NCBI RefSeq assembly: GCF_024343675.1
Contig: NZ_RJUD01000013.1
Location: forward strand, 29,442 to 93,441
Direction of reading: 5' to 3'
Length of the DNA stretch: 64,000 bases
Source of the DNA: Lacihabitans sp. CS3-21
GTDB taxonomy: Bacteria; Bacteroidota; Bacteroidia; Cytophagales; Spirosomataceae
A program made the translations under genes and the position numbers. The notes under the pieces were generated by a model. That model had not been told where the DNA came from, did no database searches, and saw only the letters and a list, made by a program, of their open reading frames with translations. Shown piece by piece: positions 35,110-44,019 of the stretch; the first letter of the stretch is position 1, and every line of letters begins with the position of its first letter.

Positions 35110-36758
35110 TATTGAATAGTAATTTTTTTGAGATAATGGCCTTTGGGATCAATTTGTGGTGCATAATCGCTGTTTATTACTATTCCTTCAGCTGGAATAG
35201 TAATTTTGTCCGTTTTTCCATTCGAAATAATGTCAAATGGTAATGGCATAAAAAAATTATCTATCTTAATTTGATATTTTTTATATCCAATTTCTTTGAT
35301 ATTTATATTTAAGAAATCAGTTGTTCTCAAGTAAAAATCAAAAAATGGTTTTAGGTTTTTACTTGAGGCTGTGCTGAATAATTTTTCTACATCATCCGTG
35401 GTTACAACATTATCATAGGTATATTTCGGGTCAGTTGCCAGTTTTTTCAAAGTTGGGAAAAAGATTTCGTCACCAATGAAATATTTTAAACTATGCATAA
35501 AGAATGAGCCTTTTCCATAAATATCTCCTCCAGAATAAACTTCTTCTTCTGTAATTTCTTCTCCTAATACCATCGCTTTTTTGTTTTTTATACCTCTTCG
35601 ATGGCCATCTATTATCATGTTATATGCATTTTCGCCACCAATTTCTAACATTGCCAAGGCCTCTGAATAGGTGGCTATACCTTCCTGTATCCACATATGT
35701 GCCCAGTCTTTGTTGGTCACCTTATTGGCCCACCATTCATGAGCATATTCATGAAAAAGATTATCAGAATATTCCTGGCCATTGATAGTTTTATATTTGA
35801 ATTTATTATCAAAAGTAATCATGGTTTGATGCTCCATACCCGAATTTGGTACCTCCGCAATTCCTATTTTTTCTTTTACCCACGGATACTCTCCAAAGTA
35901 TTTTTCTAGAATTTTAGAATCCCTTTTTTTCATTTCTATCACTTTTTGGGCTTGTGCAGTATCGGCTTCCAAAACATAGTATTCAATAGGTACTTTATTG
36001 CCCTCAATCGTTGTATAGGTATCTTTCACAACCTTGTATTTGCCGATATTAAACAAGATACAATAGTTGCTGATTGTATAATTAGTTTTCCAATGATAGG
36101 TACCTTTATCTTTTTTAGTAGTCACTTTTTGCAACAGCCCTGGTCCAGCCACCACCAAATTTGACGGAATTGTTATTTTCATATCCACACCTTCGTTTGG
36201 TTCGTCGGACGGATGGTCTTTGCATGGGAAATACATTTTACCTCCCTCGCCTTGAATATTTATAGAGATCCAATCATTGCCAGCTACATCTTTTACCCAA
36301 GTAAATCCACCATCCCAAGGTGGTTTGATGGCTACTGGCGGTATTCCACTGTATTCAATTTTTACAGCATGATTTCCAATTTCAAATCCAGCATTAGATA
36401 TAATATATATTTTGTCATCTTTTAGGATAAAGGAGCTATTTTTTTTATTTACTTGGACATTAGAAACCTTGTAAAGGTGAATCAAGTCAAGTAAAATGGT
36501 GTCAGATTTTTGGGATAAATTTAAACTTACCTCTGTAAATCCAGCTATGGATTGATTAGGAATATCTACATCCAAGACAATTGAATAATGCCTAATATCC
36601 ATAATGGCTTGTAATGGATGAAGTTTTCCTCCAGAGGTAAGGTAAAGAATATCTCGATTATTAATATCATATCGATTTTGACCAAGTACCGCTTGTGAAA
36701 AAAAGAAGAGTACGACTGAGCAAAACAGATTTAATGAATGCTTCGTGATGATTTTCAT
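35109..36758 (-). CDS. Secreted M1 family metallopeptidase (first of an operon)
   Basis: This 549-residue protein has a signal peptide (LFCSVVLFFFSQAVLGQ) and a zinc site HEYAHEWWAN with His336, Glu337, His340 and the third ligand Glu359 in WIQEGIATYSE. As in the enzyme at 25161, the exopeptidase motif is GMEHQT (308-312), with His in place of the usual Asn. The two also share a PPWDGGFTWVKD / APWDGGFSWDKD segment and PCKDHPSDEP / PCKDHMYDEP, so they form one subgroup. The next M1 gene starts within its stop codon. A 477-base gap without genes lies upstream. Confidence 0.93.
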   Translation of the reverse strand: MKIITKHSLNLFCSVVLFFFSQAVLGQNRYDINNRDILYLTSGGKLHPLQAIMDIRHYSIVLDVDIPNQSIAGFTEVSLNLSQKSDTILLDLIHLYKVSNVQVNKKNSSFILKDDKIYIISNAGFEIGNHAVKIEYSGIPPVAIKPPWDGGFTWVKDVAGNDWISINIQGEGGKMYFPCKDHPSDEPNEGVDMKITIPSNLVVAGPGLLQKVTTKKDKGTYHWKTNYTISNYCILFNIGKYKVVKDTYTTIEGNKVPIEYYVLEADTAQAQKVIEMKKRDSKILEKYFGEYPWVKEKIGIAEVPNSGMEHQTMITFDNKFKYKTINGQEYSDNLFHEYAHEWWANKVTNKDWAHMWIQEGIATYSEALAMLEIGGENAYNMIIDGHRRGIKNKKAMVLGEEITEEEVYSGGDIYGKGSFFMHSLKYFIGDEIFFPTLKKLATDPKYTYDNVVTTDDVEKLFSTASSKNLKPFFDFYLRTTDFLNINIKEIGYKKYQIKIDNFFMPLPFDIISNGKTDKITIPAEGIVINSDYAPQIDPKGHYLKKITIQ

Positions 36759-37235
36759 AATTATTTTAGGTTTTTAGGGTTCAGAATATTGATGTTTATT
36801 TACTAAAATTTAATTAATCAATTGAATTTGAATTGACTCCTTAAAACTCATGATATGGTTTATCTAGTCTCATTGTCATCAAAAGTGTGTGTCAAATGGC
36901 TTAAAATAATGGATTTGTCTTTATTGATTTCTTGTTTTTTAGAAGATAGATTTATAATAACCATTCAGAAATATTTGGATTTAAAATTTAACCTAAACCC
37001 AATGTTGTATTGAATCATCCTAAGTGGTTTGTAAATATATGAAAATTGGGTTTAATAATTGGGAAGCTAATTCCAATTAACAAAAAAGACTTTAAAATTT
37101 GTTTTTTTTGGTATTTGGCAATGGTTGAAATTCAAAACATTTCAATTGAATTCCATATTTCTTTTTTGCTGGCTTGGAGTTTTAAGAAGATGTCTATTGT
37201 GTATTTTCTAGAATTTTTTCTTTAAAATTTCTACC
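36759..37235. other. Intergenic region, 477 bases, no gene seen
   Basis: AT-rich DNA between the M1 operon and the end of the PorE-like gene, with stops in all frames. It must hold the promoter of the M1 operon and the 3' end of the PorE-like transcript, but I found neither a clear terminator hairpin nor a convincing -33/-7 pair. Confidence 0.4.
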
Positions 37236-39104
37236 TTACAAAAACTTTATCTCAATTCTTCTATTCAACTGACGACTGGCCTCTGAGTCATTTTTGACCT
37301 TTGGTTGGGTTTCACCATAGCCAATTGGTACAATTCTATCGGCCACAATTCCTTGATTTTTTAGGAACTCCACCACAGCCATCGCTCGTTTTTTAGAAAG
37401 TTCTTTATTCGTTAAATCGTTTCCGATGTCGTCTGTGTGGCCAGATATTTCTACTTTCAGAGAAGCGTTTTTTTGCAGAAGTTCTTTGAGTTTTTTCAGT
37501 TCAATGTCTGATTCTTTTCGTAAAACAGCTGAGCCACTGTCAAAAAAAATGTTTTCAAGTACTTCTTTGGTTTCTTTTTCGATTTTGGTGAGCAGAATAT
37601 CCAACCTTTTGCCTTCATCGTCTTTTGAGAAATCAAATTTTAAGCTTTTAAAAAAATAATTGGGCGTCTCAACATACAAAACATACTCACCATCTCCAGG
37701 TAAAATGGCCATATAATCGCCAGTAATAGGGTCAGAAAGAAACTTAGATATCTTTTCGCCTGTTTTTATGTCAACCAATTCTATGGTCGTGTATAGAGGC
37801 TTTTGTGTTTTTTGATCTAATACAAAACCTTTTAGGTAATGTGTTCTATCAATTTTATCGGACAGCTCAGTAGGAATAGAAAACTGATAAAGTGAAACCT
37901 TTTCGTTTTTGTCTACCGAATAAAATGCCTTTTTCCCATCTGCAGAAATGAAAAGTGAGAGTTCGTCATCACCTGTATTTATGGGATAACCCATATTTAA
38001 GACTTCGCCTCCGAATCCTCTTTTTATACTTGTCAAGTATATGTCAAATTTACCCATTCCTTCTTTCCCATTTGAGGAAAAGAAAAGCGAATATCCATTG
38101 GCATGTATAAATGGAGAAACTTCATCATAGCTAGTATTGATGTTTTTGCCCAAATTCGTCGCCTTTTTCCAATTCCCCTTTTCATCCAATTCACTCATCC
38201 AAATGTCTTTTTTGCCTAGTCCAAGTGGCCTTTCTGAAGAAAAAAACAATTTTGAGCCGTCTGATGACAAACTTGGCTGTGAATCCCAAAAGTTTGAATT
38301 GATATTCGGTCCTAAATTTTGTGGGGTAGACCATTTGTCACCTTCTTTTTTTGTAATAAACAAATCACAACTTCCAAAGGAATCTCTGCCTTCACACGAG
38401 GTAAAAACCATGATTTTACCATCTGCAGAAATGCTGCATGTGCCTTCATTGTAGGGTGTGTTTATCTCATTGGATATGCTGATGGGTTTGCTCCAAGTAT
38501 TATTTTTGTTTTCGGAGAAATAGATATTTTCGTCTTCCAAATCATTCCTTGCCGTAAATATTATCGTGCTGTTATCGGCTGTAAGTACTGGAAAATACTG
38601 TTTGTTTTTAAAATTCAAAACATCTATTAAAGGCTCAGGTTTGATATTGAGCGGTTTGGCTATGGCTTGTATACCGAAATCACAGGTTTTTAATTGTTTC
38701 AGGATTTGCTGATAAACTATGGAGTTTTTGTTTGTATTGTTGAGAGAAATGGTCAGATATTTCTTTGCATCCTCAAACCTATGATTTTCTAATGCTCTCG
38801 AACCTAAATAAGTGTATGCCTGAACAAATGAAACCCCAGCCGTATCTTTTTCGATAAGTTTTAAGTAATATTCAGTGGCTTTTTTCTGATTTCTGAAAGA
38901 CTCATGAATTTGGCCAATTCTGAAATAGGCCTCAATTTTAGAAGAGTCTTTTTCTAAATATTTTTCAAAGTTTGATAAAGCAGTTTCATATTTCCTTTCC
39001 ATAAAGTCATTTTTGCCTTTTTCAAAAAGCATTAGCGTCTTTTTGTCTTGAGCAAATACACTGATAGAAATAAATAAAAATATAAAAAAACTTTTATGGG
39101 TCAT
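37236..39104 (-). CDS. PorE-like protein: TPR, PD40 propeller, CarboxypepD_reg, OmpA domain
   Basis: I place the start at the ATG at 39104, which gives a clean signal peptide (MTHKSFFIFLFISISVFAQ); ten further in-frame codons upstream lack one. The 622-residue protein then has TPRs (about 30-150: YETALSNFEKYLEKDS, KATEYYLKLIEKD), a propeller of repeated PSLSSDGSKLFFSSERP-type PD40 units (about 170-400), a carboxypeptidase-like regulatory domain (about 425-500), and an OmpA C-terminal peptidoglycan-binding domain (FFDSGSAVLRKES, ISGHTDDIGND). This domain order is that of PorE, which anchors the T9SS core to the cell wall; the length is also similar. Unlike PorE of Porphyromonas no lipobox Cys is present. 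Other OmpA/PD40 paralogues exist in Bacteroidota, so the T9SS role is inferred. Confidence 0.82.
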   Translation of the reverse strand: MTHKSFFIFLFISISVFAQDKKTLMLFEKGKNDFMERKYETALSNFEKYLEKDSSKIEAYFRIGQIHESFRNQKKATEYYLKLIEKDTAGVSFVQAYTYLGSRALENHRFEDAKKYLTISLNNTNKNSIVYQQILKQLKTCDFGIQAIAKPLNIKPEPLIDVLNFKNKQYFPVLTADNSTIIFTARNDLEDENIYFSENKNNTWSKPISISNEINTPYNEGTCSISADGKIMVFTSCEGRDSFGSCDLFITKKEGDKWSTPQNLGPNINSNFWDSQPSLSSDGSKLFFSSERPLGLGKKDIWMSELDEKGNWKKATNLGKNINTSYDEVSPFIHANGYSLFFSSNGKEGMGKFDIYLTSIKRGFGGEVLNMGYPINTGDDELSLFISADGKKAFYSVDKNEKVSLYQFSIPTELSDKIDRTHYLKGFVLDQKTQKPLYTTIELVDIKTGEKISKFLSDPITGDYMAILPGDGEYVLYVETPNYFFKSLKFDFSKDDEGKRLDILLTKIEKETKEVLENIFFDSGSAVLRKESDIELKKLKELLQKNASLKVEISGHTDDIGNDLTNKELSKKRAMAVVEFLKNQGIVADRIVPIGYGETQPKVKNDSEASRQLNRRIEIKFL

Positions 39105-39216
39105 TTTGAGATTAGTATTAAGGATAAAGTGCAAAAATTAGTCCAAATGAGAATATACTACACATTTTAAAAAACGTTGGCAATTTGTTATTATTTTTGA
39201 ATTTTGAACAGAATCT

Positions 39217-39759
39217 ATGTTAAATTATTATTCTTTCTTTAAGGCTTTTCATATTATAGGGTTCGTAACTTGGTTTGCGGGTTTGTTTTATTTGGTCAGA
39301 ATGTTTGTTTATCATGCTGAAGTAGACCAAAAACCCAAGGAACTTCAAGCCGATTGGCGGGCACAGTTTACGCTCATGCAGTGGAGAGTTTATAAGATTA
39401 TTTCCACGCCAGCGATGATTATAACATGGATTTTTGGAATACTGTTGTTGGTAAGCAATCCAGCGATATTGGATCAAACTTGGATAAAAATCAAATTGGT
39501 TTTGCTTGTTTTGTTAGTTGTTTACCATTTTTACTGCAAATCAATCATTATAAAACAAGAGAATGGGGAAGATAAGGCAGGGTCATTTAACTACAGATTG
39601 CTCAACGAATTACCGACATTATTTTTGGTAGCGATAGTGCTTTTGGCAGTTGTTCGAGATTTCCTAGATTTTTTGAAGCTTTTTGGTGGGGTTGTCGCTT
39701 TCGGGATAGTACTATTTATTTTTGCCAAACAATACAAAAAAAGGAGAGAGGCTAAATGA
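39217..39759 (+). CDS. hemJ: HemJ-type protoporphyrinogen oxidase
   Basis: HemJ converts protoporphyrinogen IX to protoporphyrin IX in haem synthesis. The 180-residue membrane protein has four predicted helices and the conserved His12 in KAFHIIGFVTWFAGLFYL, RMFVYHAE after helix 1, WRVYKIISTPAM in helix 2, WIKIKLVLLVLL with the conserved lysine, and the LLNELPTLFL segment. In HemJ this His and Lys are needed for activity. It overlaps the start of the CotH gene by 4 bases (ATGA). A haem pathway enzyme fits with the cytochrome peroxidase elsewhere in the window. Confidence 0.9.
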   Translation: MLNYYSFFKAFHIIGFVTWFAGLFYLVRMFVYHAEVDQKPKELQADWRAQFTLMQWRVYKIISTPAMIITWIFGILLLVSNPAILDQTWIKIKLVLLVLLVVYHFYCKSIIIKQENGEDKAGSFNYRLLNELPTLFLVAIVLLAVVRDFLDFLKLFGGVVAFGIVLFIFAKQYKKRREAK

Positions 39760-41381
39760 GGATGATGAAGTTGGTTTTTTATGTAATGTTTATTGGCTTG
39801 TATTCGGCTAATGCTCAGCTAAGTACCAGTAAGCTACCTATTTTTATTATTAATACCAAAGGGCAATCCATTAAAGATGAACCGAAAATTCTAGCTGAAT
39901 TAAAAGTCGTTTATAATGGTGAAGGGAAAGACAATAAACTCACAGACACACAATTTCACTACAATAGTTTTGTCGGAATAGAATATCGTGGATCAAGCTC
40001 CCAAATGTTTCCCAAGAAAGGACTCGGTATAGAACTTAGAACTGAAAAAGGAGAGAATAATCCCTTAGCACTTTGTGGATTACCAGAGGATTCGGACTGG
40101 ATTTTATTTGCATCCTACAATGAGAAAAGTCTGATGCACAACGTGTTAAGCATGAGTTTTGCTCGCCAAATGGGTATGAATGCCAGTCGTACAAAATATG
40201 TGGAGGTGGTGATTAATAACAGTTATCAGGGGGTATATGTGTTGATGGAAAAAATCAAAGTGGACAAAAACAGAGTGGATATTGCAACATTGAAGCCTGA
40301 GGACGTTTCTGGAGACGAACTTACAGGAGGATACATAGTGAAAATTGACAAAAGTACGGGTACAAACTACGGAACATTTCGGTCGAATTACACAAACGCC
40401 AATGGTTTTGCGAATCAGTATTTCTATCATTTACCCAAAACTATCAACGATACCCAGAAAAATTATATTAGAGCCTACATTCGTAAGTTTGAAGATGCCA
40501 TTTATGGTAAAGATTTTAAAGATGAAATAAAGGGTTATCACCAATATGTGGATTTAAGTTCATTTGCTAAAATGTTTATTATCAATGAAGTGTCTCGCAA
40601 TATTGATGGATACAGAATCAGCTCATATTTTTCTAAAGACAAAGACTCCAAAGGTGGAAAGTTGACCGCCAGCCCACCTTGGGATTATGACATTTCTTAT
40701 GGTAATGCCGATTATTGCGAGGGAAGCAGATATGATTTGTGGGCATATAAATTTAATGAAATTTGTCCAAGAGATGGTTTTCAAGTTCCAGTTTTTTGGG
40801 AAAGGATGATTTCTGATCCGAAATTTATAGGAGAATTGAGGAATATTTATTTCGAACAAAGAAAAAAGGGTGGTGTGCTTGATCATGACAGGATAGTTAA
40901 AGAAATAGACGGATTAAAAGAAAATTTAGGAGAAGCAGCAATAAGGAATTTTCAGAAATGGCCTATCATCGGAACTTACGTTTGGCCAAGTCCTCAGCCT
41001 ATTCCACAAACTTGGGATTTAGAAATCGTAGAACTTAAAAACTGGATTTACAATAGGCTAACTTGGATGGATAGAAATTTTCCTGAGGAGTTTGTGCTGA
41101 CTTCTAATGAATTGCCATCAGAAAACTTGCAGATAACAGCCTTTCCAAATCCTTTTGTGGACAAACTTCAGGTAAAAATATTAAGTCAAAAAGCACAAAA
41201 AGCTGAGGTTACTTTTTCGGATATTACAGGCAGAATGATTCTCAAAAAGAATATTGAACTTGTTGAAGGTGAAAATTTTGTAGATTTTGACCAAATTCAA
41301 AATGTCAATGATTTTTTATTTTTAAAAGTTAAAACAGTTTCAGGATTGATGGAATTGAAGAAAGTGGTGAGGGTGAAGTAA
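39756..41381 (+). CDS. Secreted CotH-kinase-like protein with T9SS type A sorting domain
   Basis: This 541-residue protein has a signal peptide (LVFYVMFIGLYSANAQ). A CotH domain lies at about 55-430: the start SFVGIEYRGSSSQMFPKKG, SDWILFASYNEKSLMHN, GVYVLMEKIKVDKNRVDI, and the metal-binding-type PWDYDISYGNADY. CotH proteins are atypical kinases related to spore-coat CotH of Bacillus. The last 75 residues (ITAFPNPFVDKLQV to LKKVVRVK) are a canonical Por secretion tail recognised by the type IX system, so the protein should be at the cell surface or released. The target of any phosphorylation is unknown. The start overlaps the hemJ stop by 4 bases. Confidence 0.9.
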   Translation: MRMMKLVFYVMFIGLYSANAQLSTSKLPIFIINTKGQSIKDEPKILAELKVVYNGEGKDNKLTDTQFHYNSFVGIEYRGSSSQMFPKKGLGIELRTEKGENNPLALCGLPEDSDWILFASYNEKSLMHNVLSMSFARQMGMNASRTKYVEVVINNSYQGVYVLMEKIKVDKNRVDIATLKPEDVSGDELTGGYIVKIDKSTGTNYGTFRSNYTNANGFANQYFYHLPKTINDTQKNYIRAYIRKFEDAIYGKDFKDEIKGYHQYVDLSSFAKMFIINEVSRNIDGYRISSYFSKDKDSKGGKLTASPPWDYDISYGNADYCEGSRYDLWAYKFNEICPRDGFQVPVFWERMISDPKFIGELRNIYFEQRKKGGVLDHDRIVKEIDGLKENLGEAAIRNFQKWPIIGTYVWPSPQPIPQTWDLEIVELKNWIYNRLTWMDRNFPEEFVLTSNELPSENLQITAFPNPFVDKLQVKILSQKAQKAEVTFSDITGRMILKKNIELVEGENFVDFDQIQNVNDFLFLKVKTVSGLMELKKVVRVK

Positions 41382-41382
41382 A

Positions 41383-41961
41383 CTATTCTTCAATAACTTC
41401 AGCCATAACCAATTCTAAACCTACCAATATGTTTTTCCCATCTAACGTTTTGTTAAATGGTATAGTTTCGGTCTTGTTATTGAAATACACCAAAGTTTCT
41501 TGAGACTGTGGACTGACCAACCAAGCCAATTTTACTCCGTTTTTAACCCATTTGGTCATTTTTAGCTTCAATTCCTTAATGTTATCAGTTTCAGATTGAA
41601 GTTCAATAATGAAATCAGGGACAATATGTGGGATAGATTTTTTCTCGGAATCACTCAAAGAATCCCATCTTTTCCTAGAAATCCAAGCCGCATCTGGACC
41701 ACGCATAGAATTATCTGGTAGAAAAAAAGCTGAATTTGAATCGAAAACAATTCCCGCTTTATTTTTTTTGTTCCAGCTATAAATCTCAAAATTTAAACCA
41801 CTGTTGAACGAGCTGGTTAATGCATAAGTTGGTGAGGTAGTTATTAAAATTTGACCTTTTTCGTCTCTTTCAATATTCAATTCTGGATTTGCCAAACAAA
41901 GAGCTATTAGTTCATCGTTTGTGAACTTTCCTTCTTTCGGGATATTTAAAGGCAATACCAT
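41383..41961 (-). CDS. Uma2 family PD-(D/E)XK nuclease-like protein
   Basis: This 192-residue protein belongs to the Uma2/DUF820 family: the start (KFTNDELIALCLANPELNIERDEKG), RGPDAAWISRKRW and VPDFIIELQSETD have the D...(D/E)xK-type order, with a lysine-rich helix after (ELKLKMTKWVKNGVKLAWLV). Uma2 proteins share the restriction-endonuclease fold and are highly expanded in cyanobacteria and some Cytophagales; their biological role is not settled. There are no partners (antitoxin, methylase) here, so it looks like a stray member. It is one base from the end of the convergent cotH gene. Confidence 0.88.
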   Translation of the reverse strand: MVLPLNIPKEGKFTNDELIALCLANPELNIERDEKGQILITTSPTYALTSSFNSGLNFEIYSWNKKNKAGIVFDSNSAFFLPDNSMRGPDAAWISRKRWDSLSDSEKKSIPHIVPDFIIELQSETDNIKELKLKMTKWVKNGVKLAWLVSPQSQETLVYFNNKTETIPFNKTLDGKNILVGLELVMAEVIEE

Positions 41962-42012
41962 AATACTTTTTTTTTACCAAAAATATTAAACTTAGGGAAG
42001 AACTCCAAATTT

Positions 42013-42468
42013 CTACGCTCTTACCATAATCTTGTGTGGAATTCCATCCTCAATGTAGTCTTCATTGATGCTTTCGAAGCCAAATGAGGCGTAAAAGCTC
42101 TCTAAATAGGCTTGAGCACCTATTTTTATAGGTTTTTGTCCAAATACTTCTTGGACTTTCTCCACAGATTTACCAAATATTTCTCTTCCATAACCTTCTC
42201 CTCGACCTTTTGGTGAGGCAACTACTCTTCCGATACTCAAAAAACCTTGATAATAAACACTCTCATCAAAAAGTCTGGTGTAAGCCATCAATTGATTTTT
42301 ATGGTTAAATCCCATAAGGTGTAAGGCATATTGGTCTTTGTGATCAAGGTCTAAGAAAATACAATTTTGTTCTACCACAAAAACTTCTGACCGCAAGGCC
42401 AATATTTCGTAGAGTTCATCCACACTTAATTCAGTAAAAGCTTTACATTCTATCCGAAGATTACCCAT
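42013..42468 (-). CDS. elaA: ElaA-type GNAT acetyltransferase
   Basis: This 151-residue protein matches ElaA: ELSVDELYEILALRSEVFVVEQNC at the N-terminus, then LDLDHKDQYALHLMGF, FLSIGRVVASPKGRGEGYG with the acetyl-CoA-binding loop, and the closing YLESFYASFGFE and DGIPHKIM. It transfers an acetyl group from acetyl-CoA to an unknown small molecule or amine. It is a single-gene unit divergent from the tatD gene with 27 bases between starts. Confidence 0.9.
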   Translation of the reverse strand: MGNLRIECKAFTELSVDELYEILALRSEVFVVEQNCIFLDLDHKDQYALHLMGFNHKNQLMAYTRLFDESVYYQGFLSIGRVVASPKGRGEGYGREIFGKSVEKVQEVFGQKPIKIGAQAYLESFYASFGFESINEDYIEDGIPHKIMVRA

Positions 42469-42495
42469 TATTGTTATTTTTGTGAAAAAATTAAT

Positions 42496-43167
42496 ATGTT
42501 TCTAGATATTCATACCCATTCGCTGTCTTCTGATGCCAATATAAAAAAAGTTTTTAATTTGGACATCAAGGCAAGTACTTTGGGAGAAGATTTAGAGCAT
42601 TTTTTTGGTGGAAATGAATCAGTTTCGGTTGGGATTCATCCCTGGAGTGTAACTGAGGAAATGTTTTTTGAACAAATTGAGATTTTAGAATTTTTGGCTG
42701 CAGATTCGAGAGTAAAAGCGATTGGAGAAATTGGCCTTGATAAAATAAAAGGGCCCGACTTGAAACTACAGGAGGAAGTTTTCCTAAAACAAATCAGAAT
42801 AGCGGAATCAGTTAGAAAGCCCATCATTGTTCATTGCGTAAAGAGTTTTAATGAACTCATTGCCATAAAGAAGCTGGTGCGTCCGAAAGCTCCGATGATT
42901 ATTCACGGTTTTAATAGAAAAGCAGATTTGGCCATAGAATTGGCCGCTAAGGGTTTTTTTCTCTCTTTTGGTATAGCATTGATAGAATCTGAATTGATTA
43001 AGACTGCCTTAAAAAGTATTCCTATAAGCCAAGTTTTTTTTGAAACAGACGATGAAAAGGGATTAACTGTTGAAGAAGTTTATAAAGTAGCCTCAGTGGT
43101 TTTGAATATTGAAATGGAAGAATTGAAAGATAAAATTTATCAAAATTATTTAGAATTGTATTTATGA
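42496..43167 (+). CDS. TatD family metal-dependent hydrolase
   Basis: This 223-residue protein carries the TatD metal set: the start MFLDIHTHS (HxH), AIGEIGLDK (Glu), PIIVHCVKSF (His), MIIHGFNRK (His) and FFETDDEKG (Asp). TatD enzymes are metal-dependent DNases of the amidohydrolase fold. It is shorter than E. coli TatD (about 260), and the region between the first two motifs is compact. Its stop overlaps the tcdA start by 4 bases (ATGA), a coupling frequent in this phylum. A -7-like TATTTTTG lies at 42475-42482, without a clear -33 partner. Confidence 0.88.
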   Translation: MFLDIHTHSLSSDANIKKVFNLDIKASTLGEDLEHFFGGNESVSVGIHPWSVTEEMFFEQIEILEFLAADSRVKAIGEIGLDKIKGPDLKLQEEVFLKQIRIAESVRKPIIVHCVKSFNELIAIKKLVRPKAPMIIHGFNRKADLAIELAAKGFFLSFGIALIESELIKTALKSIPISQVFFETDDEKGLTVEEVYKVASVVLNIEMEELKDKIYQNYLELYL

Positions 43168-43946
43168 GTGATTTGGCTTGGCTCTCAAGAAGTGAGCTGT
43201 TGATTGGAAAAGAAAATATACAAAAACTTCAGAATTCTCATGTTTTGGTAGTTGGTCTAGGTGGCGTTGGCTCATTTGCTGCAGAGTTTATTTGCCGTGC
43301 CGGAGTGGGGGAGATGACCATCGTAGACGGAGATGTGGTAGACCCTACCAATAGGAATCGTCAGCTTCCAGCACTTTTTACTACCCATGGAGTTAGTAAA
43401 GCCGCTTGGATGCAAGAGCGTCTTTTGGCTATAAATCCTGAATTAAAACTGAACGTAATAAACGAATTTTTGAGTCCTGAACGTTGTGAAGAACTCCTCA
43501 AAAATGAGTATGATTACGTAATGGACTGCATTGATAGTATTACTCCTAAACTAACATTAATAGCTGCAGCCTATAAAAGTGGAAAAAAAGTAGTGAGTTC
43601 GATGGGTGCAGGAGGTAAAACCGACCCCACACAGATTAGAGTGGCAGATTTGTACGAAACACATACTTGTAAACTTGCTTTTTATGTAAGAAAGAGGCTC
43701 AAGAAAATGGAAGTTGCCAAAGGTGTTCGGGCGGTTTATTCTTTGGAAGAAATGGACAAAGACTCCTTGGTTATGACGGATGGCTCAAACTTCAAGCAGT
43801 CTGCTTACGGTACAATTTCATATTTGCCAGCGGCCTTTGGCGGTGTAGCGGCTTCTGTGGTTATCAGAGATTTATTGGGTATACCCATAGAAACCCAAAA
43901 AAGACCTAAAATGATGAAAGGGAGTAAGATTAATAAGAAAAAATAA
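43164..43946 (+). CDS. tcdA: tRNA threonylcarbamoyladenosine dehydratase
   Basis: TcdA (CsdL) cyclises t6A37 of tRNA to ct6A using ATP. The 260-residue product is a ThiF/MoeB/E1-type enzyme: nucleotide-binding GLGGVG (31-36), TIVDGDVVDPTNRNRQLPA with the adenylate-contacting Asn-Arg, MQERLLAINPE, DYVMDCIDSITPKL, and the SMGAGGKTDPTQIRVADLY segment diagnostic of TcdA. ThiF and MoeB partners are absent. It is coupled to tatD and ends at a strong hairpin. Confidence 0.94.
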   Translation: MSDLAWLSRSELLIGKENIQKLQNSHVLVVGLGGVGSFAAEFICRAGVGEMTIVDGDVVDPTNRNRQLPALFTTHGVSKAAWMQERLLAINPELKLNVINEFLSPERCEELLKNEYDYVMDCIDSITPKLTLIAAAYKSGKKVVSSMGAGGKTDPTQIRVADLYETHTCKLAFYVRKRLKKMEVAKGVRAVYSLEEMDKDSLVMTDGSNFKQSAYGTISYLPAAFGGVAASVVIRDLLGIPIETQKRPKMMKGSKINKKK

Positions 43947-43970
43947 TATTGTTAGAAATATTAAAATACA

Positions 43971-44000
43971 AAAAAAGCCTTGAATTTCAAGGCTTTTTTT
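43971..44000. terminator. Bidirectional terminator between tcdA and the VWA gene
   Basis: A perfect inverted repeat AAAAAAGCCTTGAA / TTCAAGGCTTTTTT with a very short loop; T-runs on both strands. It serves tcdA and the convergent VWA gene that ends at 44020. Confidence 0.92.
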
Positions 44001-44019
44001 GTGCAATTATTGCTATGTT

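Noticed and set aside
38137..38630. Forward frames of about 100 codons inside the PorE-like gene
   Set aside because: They are opposite-strand shadows of a well-supported gene and have no recognisable domain or start signals.
41383..41961. Uma2 protein plus DUF2971 protein as a defence island
   Set aside because: They are 28 kb apart, each single, with housekeeping genes between; nothing supports a joint system.
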